Shown here: one piece after another, positions 1 through 5,906 of the stretch
Layout of the letters: each line of letters starts with the position of its first letter
Position numbering within the stretch: the first letter of the stretch is position 1
Source: JBKHHU01 sp046539045
GTDB lineage: Bacteria > Planctomycetota > Phycisphaerae > SM23-33
Assembly: GCA_046539045.1 (NCBI GenBank)
Contig: JBKHHU010000150.1
Location: 1 to 8,753, forward strand
Length of the DNA stretch: 8,753 nucleotides
Direction: 5' to 3'
Translations under genes and position numbers: made by a program
The notes under the pieces: model-generated
The model's database searches: none
What the model saw: the letters and a program-made list of their open reading frames with translations, nothing else
What the model was told of the DNA's origin: nothing

Positions 1-219
1 CTCCGGGAAGCGTAAGTGATTGTAGTCCTTGTAACAAAAAACGGTCTCTGACGTGGCCCTGGGGTCACGTTTCAAGGCGTCCATCACGATGTCGGGGCGG
101 GCCTTTCCGGACTGTTGAGTATCCGCCAGCAGTCGCATTGCTGCCGGGGCCAGCGCTGCGCAGGCTCCGGCCATCCCGGCTAAGCGAAGGAAGTCTCTGC
201 GGTTGAGACGAGATTTCAC
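1..219 (-). CDS. N-terminus of a Tat-exported protein, function unknown (runs off left edge)
   Basis: The 73 visible codons read from a GTG at 219-217 toward the left edge without a stop. The start is supported by an AGGAAG ribosome binding site six bases upstream on the minus strand. Residues 2-10 (KSRLNRRDF) with the following LRLAG form a twin-arginine signal, followed by an Ala/Gly-rich hydrophobic stretch to about residue 32, so the folded product is probably exported by the Tat system. The mature part starts near the sequence ADTQQSGKARPDIVMDAL and ends in KDYNHLRFPE at the window edge. I do not recognise the family: the RPDIV segment superficially recalls sulfatases, but what follows does not. 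It is divergent from the propeller fragment that begins at about 247, leaving almost no room for a promoter, which suggests that the upstream DNA was rearranged. Confidence 0.75.
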   Translation of the reverse strand, partial: MKSRLNRRDFLRLAGMAGACAALAPAAMRLLADTQQSGKARPDIVMDALKRDPRATSETVFCYKDYNHLRFPE

Positions 220-246
220 GCTTGTCTTCCTGATTTCCTTAAGTTC

Positions 247-645
247 GTGAGCAATCTGGCCCTGCCTTACAAGGAGCAGACCAAAGGCCTCACGATCAAC
301 ATTGCCGGCAAATACGCGATCCTGCCGCTGAAGTGCACGGGCGTTAACTTCTCTGGTCGCACGCGGGAAGACAACTGGGCACTGATGCGGTTTGCGGTCA
401 TCGACGTATCCGACCCGGCCAAACCGAAAGTGATCTCACGTAACAACCTCCTGGGCGGCCCGGAGATGCCGAAAGCATTGAGTTTTGAGCGGCATCTGTC
501 TGGTTTTGGGCTGCCTAAGGAGAATCTCCTCGGCGCGTACCGCACCATACTCGCCCATTTTGGCGCGGTCAACTGTGGCGAGATCCCTCACGGCGACATG
601 CTGTTCATCCAGTCCACAACCCATCTGTACGGGATCGGCAAGTAG
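247..645 (+). CDS. C-terminal fragment of a beta-propeller (LVIVD/PQQ-like) protein, probably a gene remnant
   Basis: This is a 132-residue reading frame. The frame is open upstream to 184, but the only nearby start is the GTG at 247 and it has no ribosome binding site. The sequence looks like the end of a secreted beta-propeller. Residues about 48-62 (MRFAVIDVSDPAKPK) match the hydrophobic-D-V-S-D-P pattern of LVIVD-type blades. The end, GDMLFIQSTTHLYGIGK, is like the closing strand of PQQ-type propellers (a blade ending in HLYxIG). Expected family members are several hundred residues long and carry a signal peptide, so the 5' part appears to be missing. A sulfatase start follows 21 bases after the stop, as in a polysaccharide-degradation operon. 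Family placement comes from motif appearance only. A genuine small protein is possible but less likely. Confidence 0.55.
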   Translation: MSNLALPYKEQTKGLTINIAGKYAILPLKCTGVNFSGRTREDNWALMRFAVIDVSDPAKPKVISRNNLLGGPEMPKALSFERHLSGFGLPKENLLGAYRTILAHFGAVNCGEIPHGDMLFIQSTTHLYGIGK

Positions 646-666
646 CAAGGGAGTGTCTTTCTACTC

Positions 667-762
667 ATGAACCATCCGAACATCCTCTTCATTACCTCGG
701 ATCAGCACCGTGGCGACAGCCTTGGGGGGCGCTGGTCAACTGACCCGCCACGTTATCTGTGA
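667..762 (+). pseudogene. Sulfatase N-terminal stub
   Basis: The ATG at 667 opens with MNHPNILFITSDQHRGDSLG, a typical beginning for type I sulfatases: N-I-L-F-I-x-S-D-x-x-R-G-D, where the Asp of the S-D-Q motif is a metal ligand. After about codon 20 (near base 726) the similarity stops. The frame continues as GRWSTDPPRYL and ends at a TGA at 760-762. The formylglycine motif (C/S-x-P-x-R) and everything downstream are absent, so no active enzyme can be made. An AGGGAG lies about 11 bases upstream, and the preceding propeller fragment ends at 645, so the two were probably co-transcribed. This is a truncated 5' end, likely joined to foreign sequence by deletion. The identity rests on a short but highly characteristic stretch. 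Confidence 0.65.
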
Positions 763-832
763 AATGAACGGTCAGTCCATCGACTGGGCGAAGTGGGGAA
801 CCAAAGCACCGGTCACGCTGCTGTGGCCGATG
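726..832 (+). other. Unassigned stretch between the sulfatase stub and the heparinase-like gene
   Basis: About 105 bases lie between the point where sulfatase similarity ends and the minus-strand stop of the heparinase-like gene. One plus frame gives RHVICEMNGQSIDWAKWG followed by TKAPVTLLWPM, which has protein-like composition but no start of its own and no family that I recognise. It then runs antisense into the heparinase-like gene. It may be the end of another truncated gene or chance. No terminator hairpin with a T-run is visible for the minus-strand gene here. Confidence 0.3.
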
Positions 833-2683
833 TCAATCGAGCAGGATTTTCCCGTTCTTGAAGCGAACCGTTCGCTTGCCGATTCTGACGCGTGCTGTCA
901 GGCCGACTCCCTCGACCGTTGCGGCCGGAGCGTCGGCCTTCTGAATCGTCATCACCAGCAGGAACTCGCCCTCGCCGGCGACCTGCACCATGCTGGTTTC
1001 CTGGCCCATTCTCACCGTGACTTTGGCCCCGGTGGGTGCTGCGACCGTTGCACGCAACGTGGCCCCGCCCGCTCCCTTGATCAGGAATCCGCCGTCTACA
1101 ATATTCGGAATCCCGCCGGTGTGCATGGTCCATATCTTGTCCCGGGGACCACCCGTGAGTCGATCGGCCACAGCCACCAGCATCGGTGCGCCGCAGAGGC
1201 CAGAGTAGTCGACGGCAAAACTCCGCAGGGCCTTCAGGTCACCCGGCTTCGCATCGGAGAGGCTTGTTCCGGCCGAATATGCTCCGGACAAGTCGGTCGT
1301 AACGATCATGCCGCCGTCGTTCTGGATCGCAGCGTCAACGAGCTTCCCACCAGGCCAGGGATTACTGCCCGGCACCTGCACGACGTTTTCCGCCCGGCGG
1401 TCGAGCCATGGACCGTCCGATCGTCTCCACGCGCGATCGGTGCGCGACGCCTGGTCGGCGAAACGGGTCGCGAAGGCCAGGATGCGGAAGCTGCCGGCGT
1501 CCTGGAACGAGTAGCTTGCCCGGCGCGGTAGGAGGTTCAGATGGATGGCCGCGATGCAGTCGTCAGCACCGCGATAGCCGTTGCGGGCGACGTAGAGCCC
1601 CAGTCGCTTGTCGGCCAAGGTGAGCCCGACCGCCTTGGCCGGGCAAGCCGCCTTCACGTCGGCCGCTTGGGTCAGGGCTGCTAACGCCCAGACCGCGTCA
1701 ACCGGCTTGTAGATGTCCCACGTTCCGTCACCATCCGGGCCGCAGCATGCCTTGTAAGTCCATTTGACAGCCGGCTTGAGCCTGTTGTCGGCGAGGGCAA
1801 GCAGCATCGGCAGGTCGCCGCTGCGCCAGCGCGTGCGCTCGTACTGCATGCTCGCACTGCTAACCTTCCGACCGAACCAGCCGTAAGCCATGCCGAAGAA
1901 AGGAACGCTTGGATATTCCGGACCGGGCACCAGCAATGTCGCATAGAGGCTCGGGAATCTTGCGGCCGGGGTGTCTGCAAACGCTGGCTCGCCCTTCGCC
2001 CGGGACAGGGCGTGGATGAACGGGTAACCGCTTGTGGTCATGGGGTAGCGCAGGTAATTGAACCCCTCACAGCACCATCCGGATGGCCCGTAAGCGCTTT
2101 TCAGGAAGGCGGCGAAGTCCTTCTCGGCCCGAACCAGCGTTCCTGGCATGGCGACGGTAGCCCCCTCGTCGCCCACGACGGCCAACGCCAGGAATCCCGC
2201 CGCTGCCTTGGTGTTTCCCACCCAGTTGCTATATGGAGTTCGGTTGAGCCCCTTGCCGCCACCCTTGAGGAACTGGCGGGCCATCTTGTCCAACTCGCCG
2301 GCCACCTTGCGGCGGAACTCGCCGTCCCAGGCTTGATAACACAGGTCGTAGGCGATGGCCACGTCCACGGCCGCCTTCGTCCGGTAGATCATCTTGAAAT
2401 CCGCCGCATTCCATAGCGGGGGACTGTCGAAGATCCGAACTCCGGCCATCGTTCTTTCGACGACCTTTCGGGCCTCGTCCGCGTAAGCCTTCTCGGCGCT
2501 GACCGTATACTTCAGCGCATGGCCGGCGCTGAACGATCCGATTGAGATCCCGTCGGGCTCGACCTCCATGGCCGTTTCAAGCCTCTCCAGGACGGCCTTA
2601 CCTTCCTGCGTAGCGGCAAACTGCCTGAGGGCCTCAACGTCGTCCTTGCCGAAGATCAACCGGGGATGCTCCTGGGGTTTCAT
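833..2683 (-). CDS. Heparinase II/III-like (alginate-lyase-like) polysaccharide lyase, 616 aa
   Basis: The chosen start is the ATG at 2683, with a strong AAGGAAGG ribosome binding site seven bases upstream. The same frame stays open to 2977, but that part encodes the end of a transposase. The protein begins KPQEHPRLIFGKDDVEALR, the R-L-[IL]-F-x-x-x-[DE]-[VL]-x-x-L-[RK] opening common in heparinase II/III-like and alginate lyase proteins. A helical, toroid-like part follows (about 15-330), with YSNWVGNTKAAAG at 151-163 and YGPSGWCCEGFNYLRYP at 198-214, a G-x-x-x-E-x-x-x-Y arrangement typical of the catalytic face. A beta-rich C-terminal part (about 440-616) contains DKIWTMHTGG and ends KRTVRFKNGKILLD. 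The likely role is beta-elimination of uronic-acid polysaccharides; the substrate cannot be told. No signal peptide is visible, which is odd for the family. The upstream DNA is IS debris, so the original 5' end and promoter may have been lost. Confidence 0.75.
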   Translation of the reverse strand: MKPQEHPRLIFGKDDVEALRQFAATQEGKAVLERLETAMEVEPDGISIGSFSAGHALKYTVSAEKAYADEARKVVERTMAGVRIFDSPPLWNAADFKMIYRTKAAVDVAIAYDLCYQAWDGEFRRKVAGELDKMARQFLKGGGKGLNRTPYSNWVGNTKAAAGFLALAVVGDEGATVAMPGTLVRAEKDFAAFLKSAYGPSGWCCEGFNYLRYPMTTSGYPFIHALSRAKGEPAFADTPAARFPSLYATLLVPGPEYPSVPFFGMAYGWFGRKVSSASMQYERTRWRSGDLPMLLALADNRLKPAVKWTYKACCGPDGDGTWDIYKPVDAVWALAALTQAADVKAACPAKAVGLTLADKRLGLYVARNGYRGADDCIAAIHLNLLPRRASYSFQDAGSFRILAFATRFADQASRTDRAWRRSDGPWLDRRAENVVQVPGSNPWPGGKLVDAAIQNDGGMIVTTDLSGAYSAGTSLSDAKPGDLKALRSFAVDYSGLCGAPMLVAVADRLTGGPRDKIWTMHTGGIPNIVDGGFLIKGAGGATLRATVAAPTGAKVTVRMGQETSMVQVAGEGEFLLVMTIQKADAPAATVEGVGLTARVRIGKRTVRFKNGKILLD

Positions 2684-2739
2684 CTGCGTTCCTTCCTTGG
2701 GACGGGTTTGCCATCGCTGGGCACGGCACGCGGCGCGTT

Positions 2740-3303
2740 GGAGTTTCCAATAGGCAGCCGATTGTTGGCTGTGGTCGAGGGCGGACAACGCCATCATGGA
2801 CTCGGCGTTGTCGGCGTCCCATCGCATGCCCGGACCCTTGACCCGGGCGGTCAACGTCCCGCACTGGCTTTCCGTCGGGCCGACCCGCAGTCGTAGCCAT
2901 GGCGGAAGCGCGGAAAATCCGTCTTCGAGATACGCGGCGCCGCGTAACCCCGCAGCGACTGAAGCGACTCGCGACAATCGTCCCTGTGGACACGCTCATA
3001 CGGCCCCAGTCGGTGCAGCATCGCCAGCGAGCCCTGATCCCGAGCCGCCTTCGGCAATCACCGTCTTGCTACGGTGGCCCTTGTGACGCATGGGACGCCC
3101 GCAATGCGGACAACCCGGCCGGGCCGAATCGTCCTTCGCCTCCTCGCACCAGGCCTGTAGCACCTCGGCCTTGCAACGGTTGAGCTCGTCACGTCTTCCA
3201 TCGAGCCGAGCTCCTGAAGGGACGGTGAAGCCTCCGCGACGATCCGCCCGCGCACCTGATCCAAAATCCCACGCAACTTCTGATCCAGCTTCTCTCGATC
3301 CAT
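2740..3303 (-). mobile_element. Degenerate ISKra4-family insertion sequence (frameshifted, internally deleted transposase)
   Basis: Pieces of one transposase lie in order on the minus strand but in different frames. Piece 1 starts at the ATG at 3303 (AAGGAG ribosome binding site) with MDREKLDQKLRGILDQVRGR and runs to about 3190. Piece 2 (about 3187-3046) has ELNRCKAEVLQAW and then the zinc-knuckle-like GCPHCGRPMRHKGHRSKT. Piece 3 (about 3000-2901) ends RISKTDFPRFRH. Piece 4 (about 2895-2740) has RVGPTESQCGTLTARVKGPG followed by MRWDADNAESMMAL and ends in SAAYW. The GPxES...KGxGMRW block is the hallmark C-terminus of ISKra4-type transposases. The middle, with most catalytic acidic residues, is deleted at about 3045, and at least two frameshifts are needed (about 3190 and 2900). 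The IS ends were not located. The element is dead as a transposase. Family name is from remembered motifs. Confidence 0.72.
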
Positions 3304-3531
3304 GTCGGCACTCCTTCGCCAAGTGAACGTACCCGTCCATGGATCACAGCTTACTTCCAAAAATACCTTGGCGCCACCCTATTCCGACCGCACCCTTGTT
3401 ATGCGCAGGCCCCGAAAATGCTGGCCAGACCCAACGCGGTGTGTAGGCTGGAGGCACGAAGATTCCCGGCCGCCGAGGGGCAAGGGTCCGCAATGCCCGG
3501 TGCGCCGACCTCCCGACCCCGGAGACCCGAT

Positions 3532-4635
3532 ATGCAATCCGACTTCCAGGTTACGCAACTGTCCACCGACGCAGGCCCCGCCTCCCACCGCTACTACGAC
3601 GTCCCCGTCGAGTCGCCCTCAGCCGAGCGGATCACCTACTTCCAGTGGGACGGACCCCAGCCCGGCCCCGGATGGGTCGTCGTCGCCGAGGCCGACGGCG
3701 CCAACCCGACCCGCGTCGCCCGCACCGAAGGGCCCGCCATCGGACACGTCGGCGGACTGCCCACCTGGCTGGACGACAAAACCCTCGCCTACGCGCCCGA
3801 CGGCGCCGACCGCGAACGCTACGCCATTATCTCCCTCGACGACCCCGCGGACCCGCGCCCCCTCGACGCCGGCCTGCGTTCCTACTGCGAATCCACCGGC
3901 CAGGCCGCCGCCTTCCGCGACCGCATGCCCGGCACCGACACGCCCGAGCCCGGCTACGCCCGCCCCATCCTGGGCCTGGCCGACGTGCAGACCGGCCAGT
4001 TCACGCCCCTGCTGACCATCACGCAGGCCTGCCGCCTCCACCCCGACGGCGGCCGGCTCGACCCGGCCCGGCTGAACTTCATGAACGTCAAGTTCGCCCC
4101 GGACGGCCAATCCACCTTTGTGGTCTTCACCGACGAAGTCTCCGCGCGGCAGGCGGGTCGGCCTCGCACGGTCAAATCGCTGATCCTCACCGACCTGAAG
4201 ACCGGCCAGTCGCGGTGGCTCGGCGAGTTCACCCACCACCCCATGTGGACGCCCGACGGCGCCGGCGTGATCGCCCACCTGGACAACCCCCAGCGCAGCC
4301 AGGACCTCGTCCGCTACGCGCTGGACGCGCCCCAGCCGGAAGTCCTCCTGCCCGACTTCGCCGGGGTGCATACCTCGCTGAACACCGCCGCCACCCACGC
4401 CATTACCGACACCCACAACGACCCCGAAGGAACCGGCGGCGTCTGGCTGACCAACCTGGCCACCGGCCAGCGCGTCGAACTGGCCCGCGGCACCCACGAC
4501 CGCCACGACCACGAAGGCGGCACGCACATCCACCCGCAATTCAGCCGAGACGAATCCCGCATCTTCTTCGCCATGCGAGACACCGGCCAGGCCCAACTCT
4601 ACGCCCTCCAACTGCCCCAGCCCTGGCCCGTGTAG
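3532..4635 (+). CDS. WD40-like beta-propeller protein, oligogalacturonate-lyase-like (PL22-like), 367 aa
   Basis: The start is the ATG at 3532 with GGAG seven bases upstream; the ATG at 3493 in the same frame has a poorer context. The protein is made of repeated blades with W-x-x-D-G / F-S-x-D-x signatures: THHPMWTPDGAGVIAHLD at 234-251 and HIHPQFSRDESRIFFAMRD near 332-350. These are the PD40 repeats of TolB-like and oligogalacturonate lyase propellers. His235/236, a His cluster at 322-327 and the H-x-H-P-x-F motif at 332-337 recall the metal-binding histidines of PL22, although a glutamine that I would expect just before that motif is not evident. No signal peptide is seen, consistent with cytoplasmic handling of oligouronides. 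Third codon positions are strikingly C-rich compared with the LRR gene to the right. It could also be a non-catalytic TolB-like propeller. The stop is followed by an inverted repeat at 4672. Confidence 0.68.
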   Translation: MQSDFQVTQLSTDAGPASHRYYDVPVESPSAERITYFQWDGPQPGPGWVVVAEADGANPTRVARTEGPAIGHVGGLPTWLDDKTLAYAPDGADRERYAIISLDDPADPRPLDAGLRSYCESTGQAAAFRDRMPGTDTPEPGYARPILGLADVQTGQFTPLLTITQACRLHPDGGRLDPARLNFMNVKFAPDGQSTFVVFTDEVSARQAGRPRTVKSLILTDLKTGQSRWLGEFTHHPMWTPDGAGVIAHLDNPQRSQDLVRYALDAPQPEVLLPDFAGVHTSLNTAATHAITDTHNDPEGTGGVWLTNLATGQRVELARGTHDRHDHEGGTHIHPQFSRDESRIFFAMRDTGQAQLYALQLPQPWPV

Positions 4636-4671
4636 AGGAAACCACAGGGTGATGTCGCCAGACGTATGGCT

Positions 4672-4714
4672 GCATGCCAAATCGCATTCTGGGGTCCAGC
4701 AGAATTCGGCATGC
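4672..4714. repeat. Imperfect inverted repeat downstream of the PL22-like gene
   Basis: GCATGCC at 4672-4678 is mirrored by GGCATGC at 4708-4714, and the inner parts (ATTCTGG at 4686-4692, CCAGCAGAAT at 4696-4705) also pair with bulges. It lies 37 bases after the plus-strand stop and 26 bases past the 3' end of the minus-strand intron. There is no T-run, so intrinsic termination is uncertain. It may be a weak terminator or part of a dispersed repeat. Confidence 0.4.
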
Positions 4715-4739
4715 ATGCGCTACCGGAGCAGCGTCAGCG

Positions 4740-4813
4740 ATCGGGTAGGCCGGGGTGATTGCTCATCCTGGCCTACCACACCATCGTACCAACGGGTCCG
4801 TATACGGCGGTTC
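4740..4813 (-). ncRNA. Group II intron catalytic domain V and domain VI
   Basis: On the minus strand domain V runs from 4813 to about 4780: GAACCGCCG pairs with the segment ending CGATGG, and the tip ACG-GACC-CGT is intact. Domain VI follows with TAGGCC at 4775-4770 pairing with GGCCTA at 4751-4746, and the 3' splice site is after CCCGAT at 4740. The candidate branch adenosine is seven bases from the end, at 4746. Compared with the O. iheyensis domain V, the two-base AC bulge reads TG (4791-4790), and the base that should pair with the last C of the CGC triad is A (4784), giving a C-A mismatch. The fold is otherwise maintained. Confidence 0.82.
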
Positions 4814-4896
4814 ACAATGGGCACCTATCCCCAGCGGATCGCTCGGTTCCGCAGCGGTTTGACGCGCCAAGCTCGTATCCTCGGCGATTCTGTCGC

Positions 4897-4980
4897 CTAC
4901 CTTCCGAGGTGGCCCAAGCATCTCAGCCCTTGTACCTGCGTCTGCGCGCGCTCTCGATCGTGACGGCTGGTTCGGTCCAT
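4897..4980 (-). pseudogene. Remnant start of the intron-encoded protein (27 codons)
   Basis: Right after the D3/D4 landmark region the minus strand has GGGAAGGGCCGAACACA followed by an ATG at 4980. This is where group IIC introns begin their intron-encoded protein, with GAAGGG as ribosome binding site. The frame reads MDRTSRHDRERAQTQVQG, then LRCLGHLGR, and stops with TAG at 4899-4897. No reverse transcriptase, maturase or endonuclease motif (such as YxDD) is present anywhere in domain IV. I read this as the N-terminal leftover of a deleted IEP; chance cannot be excluded for so short a frame. Confidence 0.4.
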
Positions 4981-5382
4981 TGTGTTCGGCCCTTCCCGCC
5001 CTGGGTGGCGTTGCCAATCGGACGGTACTATGGCCTCGGCTGACTTCTACCGACCCATCCCACGATGTCGCCACCGTGGTAGCACAAGGCAGGCCGACAG
5101 ACCTCCCAGCGTAAGACACGTGACCTTCGCTCCACGCCTGCCGCGTCTACGTCATGCCGATCCGGATCGCACCGGGCTTCGAGTCTTGCGGCCCTCCCAC
5201 CCTCGACACGCCGCCTCGTACGCGGTTGCTGTCCGTCAGGTCGGAGCTTTGCCTACAGCTTCCTTCCCACGACGCCTCGCGACGCCGCAGTTGCTGTTCC
5301 GCTAGGAGTTCCCGCGATCAGGGCCTCCAGAGGACTTACACCTCCAACTCATCGTGCCATGCCTGGCACACCGCAGAACGAT

Positions 5383-5407
5383 GGCCCGCCGGGGTGCCGG
5401 CGGGGCC
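5383..5407 (-). terminator. GC-rich hairpin, probable terminator and group IIC intron target
   Basis: GGCCCGCCGG (5383-5392) pairs with CCGGCGGGGCC (5397-5407) with one bulged base and a four-base loop. On the minus strand the stem is followed by ATCGTTCTGCG and then, 11 nt on, by the intron 5' end at 5371. Group IIC introns characteristically insert just downstream of intrinsic-terminator stems, so this is most likely the target hairpin. No clear minus-strand gene that it would terminate is visible upstream. Confidence 0.55.
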
Positions 5408-5416
5408 GGAACAGGC

Positions 5417-5556
5417 CTGGAGAGTAGAAAGTAGAGCGCCCGACGCAATGCGTCGGGATCAGGAGACCGCAGGAGAGCATGCAGTGGCTGTTACGCGCCG
5501 GCAGCCGTTACAAGGCGTCAGCCTTTTTTCTACTTTCTCCTGGCTACTCTCTCCTG
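5417..5556. repeat. MITE-like element with imperfect terminal inverted repeats
   Basis: The left end CTGGAGAGTAGAAAGTAGAG (5417-5436) is mirrored at the right end by CTACTTTCTCC and TGGCTACTCTCTCCTG (5530-5556); the right arm carries an extra CCAGGAG-type segment. Inside are a perfect 9-bp hairpin, CCCGACGCA-A-TGCGTCGGG at 5439-5457, and a T-run at 5524-5529. No coding capacity is evident. The structure suggests a short non-autonomous element or a dispersed intergenic repeat, about 140 bp long. Confidence 0.45.
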
Positions 5557-5560
5557 CTCT

Positions 5561-5577
5561 GTGCGGCGAAGCCGCAC
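5561..5577. repeat. Perfect 7-bp hairpin GTGCGGC-GAA-GCCGCAC
   Basis: A perfect seven-base-pair stem with a three-base loop lies just right of the MITE-like element. Neither strand shows an adjacent T-run, so it is better read as a REP-like hairpin than an intrinsic terminator. Confidence 0.5.
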
Positions 5578-5850
5578 TGGAGGTTGTTCTCCTTGAAACG
5601 AAAACGTCTCGGTTCTCGATCTGTCAGTCACTGACAGGAAACGCGGGCATCCCGCTCGTAGACGCGCCGGGTGGGACGCCCGAACAGGGCGAGCATCAGA
5701 CGACCAGCGCCCGGTCGGTGTATGCGGCACGCCTGGGAGGCGTTCAGGGCAATGCCGCAGGACGCCTCGGCCTCGCCGTTCAGCATGTCCCGCAGGTCCA
5801 TATCGCCCGGCCAGCGGTAGGGCCCCGCCCAGAAGCTCTTGCGAGCTCAG
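5578..5850 (-). other. Gene-poor stretch; only a 57-codon minus-strand frame of unknown status
   Basis: No recognisable gene is present here. Small perfect hairpins occur at 5622-5634 (GTCAG/CTGAC) and in GCGGG-CAT-CCCGC near 5644-5656. The only frame with protein-like composition is on the minus strand, from an ATG at 5801 to a TGA at 5628, reading MDLRDMLNGEAEASCGIALN onward and open upstream to a TGA near 5850 (with FWAGPYRWPGD before the ATG). It has no convincing ribosome binding site and matches no family that I know. It could be the end of a decayed gene. Confidence 0.3.
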
Positions 5851-5854
5851 CCAC

Positions 5855-5882
5855 TTGCAGAACGTCCGTGGGGACGTAGAAT
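5855..5882 (+). promoter_or_regulatory. Candidate sigma-70-like promoter of the LRR lipoprotein gene
   Basis: TTGCAG at 5855-5860 and TAGAAT at 5877-5882 are separated by 16 bases. The -10 matches the consensus at five of six positions; the -35 keeps only TTG. The predicted start would be near 5889, about 40 bases before the ATG at 5932, which fits the geometry. The spacer is a perfect palindrome (see next entry). The assignment is by consensus only. Confidence 0.35.
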
Positions 5883-5906
5883 CTTATCGTTATCAGGCGT
5901 CTGATA
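5862..5906 (+). promoter_or_regulatory. Two inverted repeats in the promoter and leader of the LRR gene
   Basis: ACGTCC-GTGG-GGACGT at 5862-5877 is a perfect 6-bp inverted repeat exactly inside the putative -35/-10 spacer. TATCAG-GCGT-CTGATA at 5891-5906 is a second perfect 6-bp inverted repeat just after the expected transcription start. The first could be an operator; the second could be an operator or a leader hairpin. Confidence 0.35.

Larger units (their letters stand above)
4740..5371 (-). mobile_element. Group IIC intron lacking its reverse transcriptase (IEP-less relic)
   Basis: Read on the minus strand from 5371, the element opens GTGTGCCAGGCATGG, the GUGYG 5' end of bacterial group II introns and very close to the start of the Oceanobacillus iheyensis group IIC intron. 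Further landmarks follow in the same order as in that intron: GGTGTAAGTCC, GAAGGAAGCTG, GGCAAAGCTCCG, CGCGTACGAGGC, TGGGAGGTCTG, then TAGAAGTCAGCCGAGGCCAT and AGTACC near the D3/D4 boundary. Domain V begins GAACCGCCGTATACGG at 4813, and the intron ends CCTACCCGAT at 4740. Only about 170 nt separate the usual IEP start region (4980) from domain V, so the ~400-codon reverse transcriptase is absent. It would need protein in trans to splice or move. The order and spacing of landmarks make the identification secure; activity is doubtful because of changes in domain V. Confidence 0.88.

Noticed and set aside
710..1531. Plus-strand 273-codon frame antisense to the heparinase-like gene
   Set aside because: Most of it is antisense to a well-supported gene; only the first ~35 codons, outside that gene, look protein-like and are reported separately.
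3645..4652. Arg/Pro-rich plus-strand frame overlapping the PL22-like gene
   Set aside because: It is a frame shadow of a high-GC gene; the composition is extreme and no motif is present.
3619..4716. Long minus-strand open frame opposite the PL22-like gene
   Set aside because: Its product is a Gly/Val/Ala-rich, non-globular sequence produced by the C-rich third positions of the sense gene; there is no ribosome binding site or domain.
4763..5119. Minus-strand 118-codon frame in the intron as a protein gene
   Set aside because: It lies across D3, D4 and D5 of the intron, shows no reverse transcriptase motif, and its sequence is explained by conserved ribozyme structure.
5154..5879. Plus-strand 241-codon frame through the intron, hairpins and MITE-like repeat
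   Set aside because: It crosses the structured intron RNA antisense and several hairpins, with no start signal or recognisable domain.
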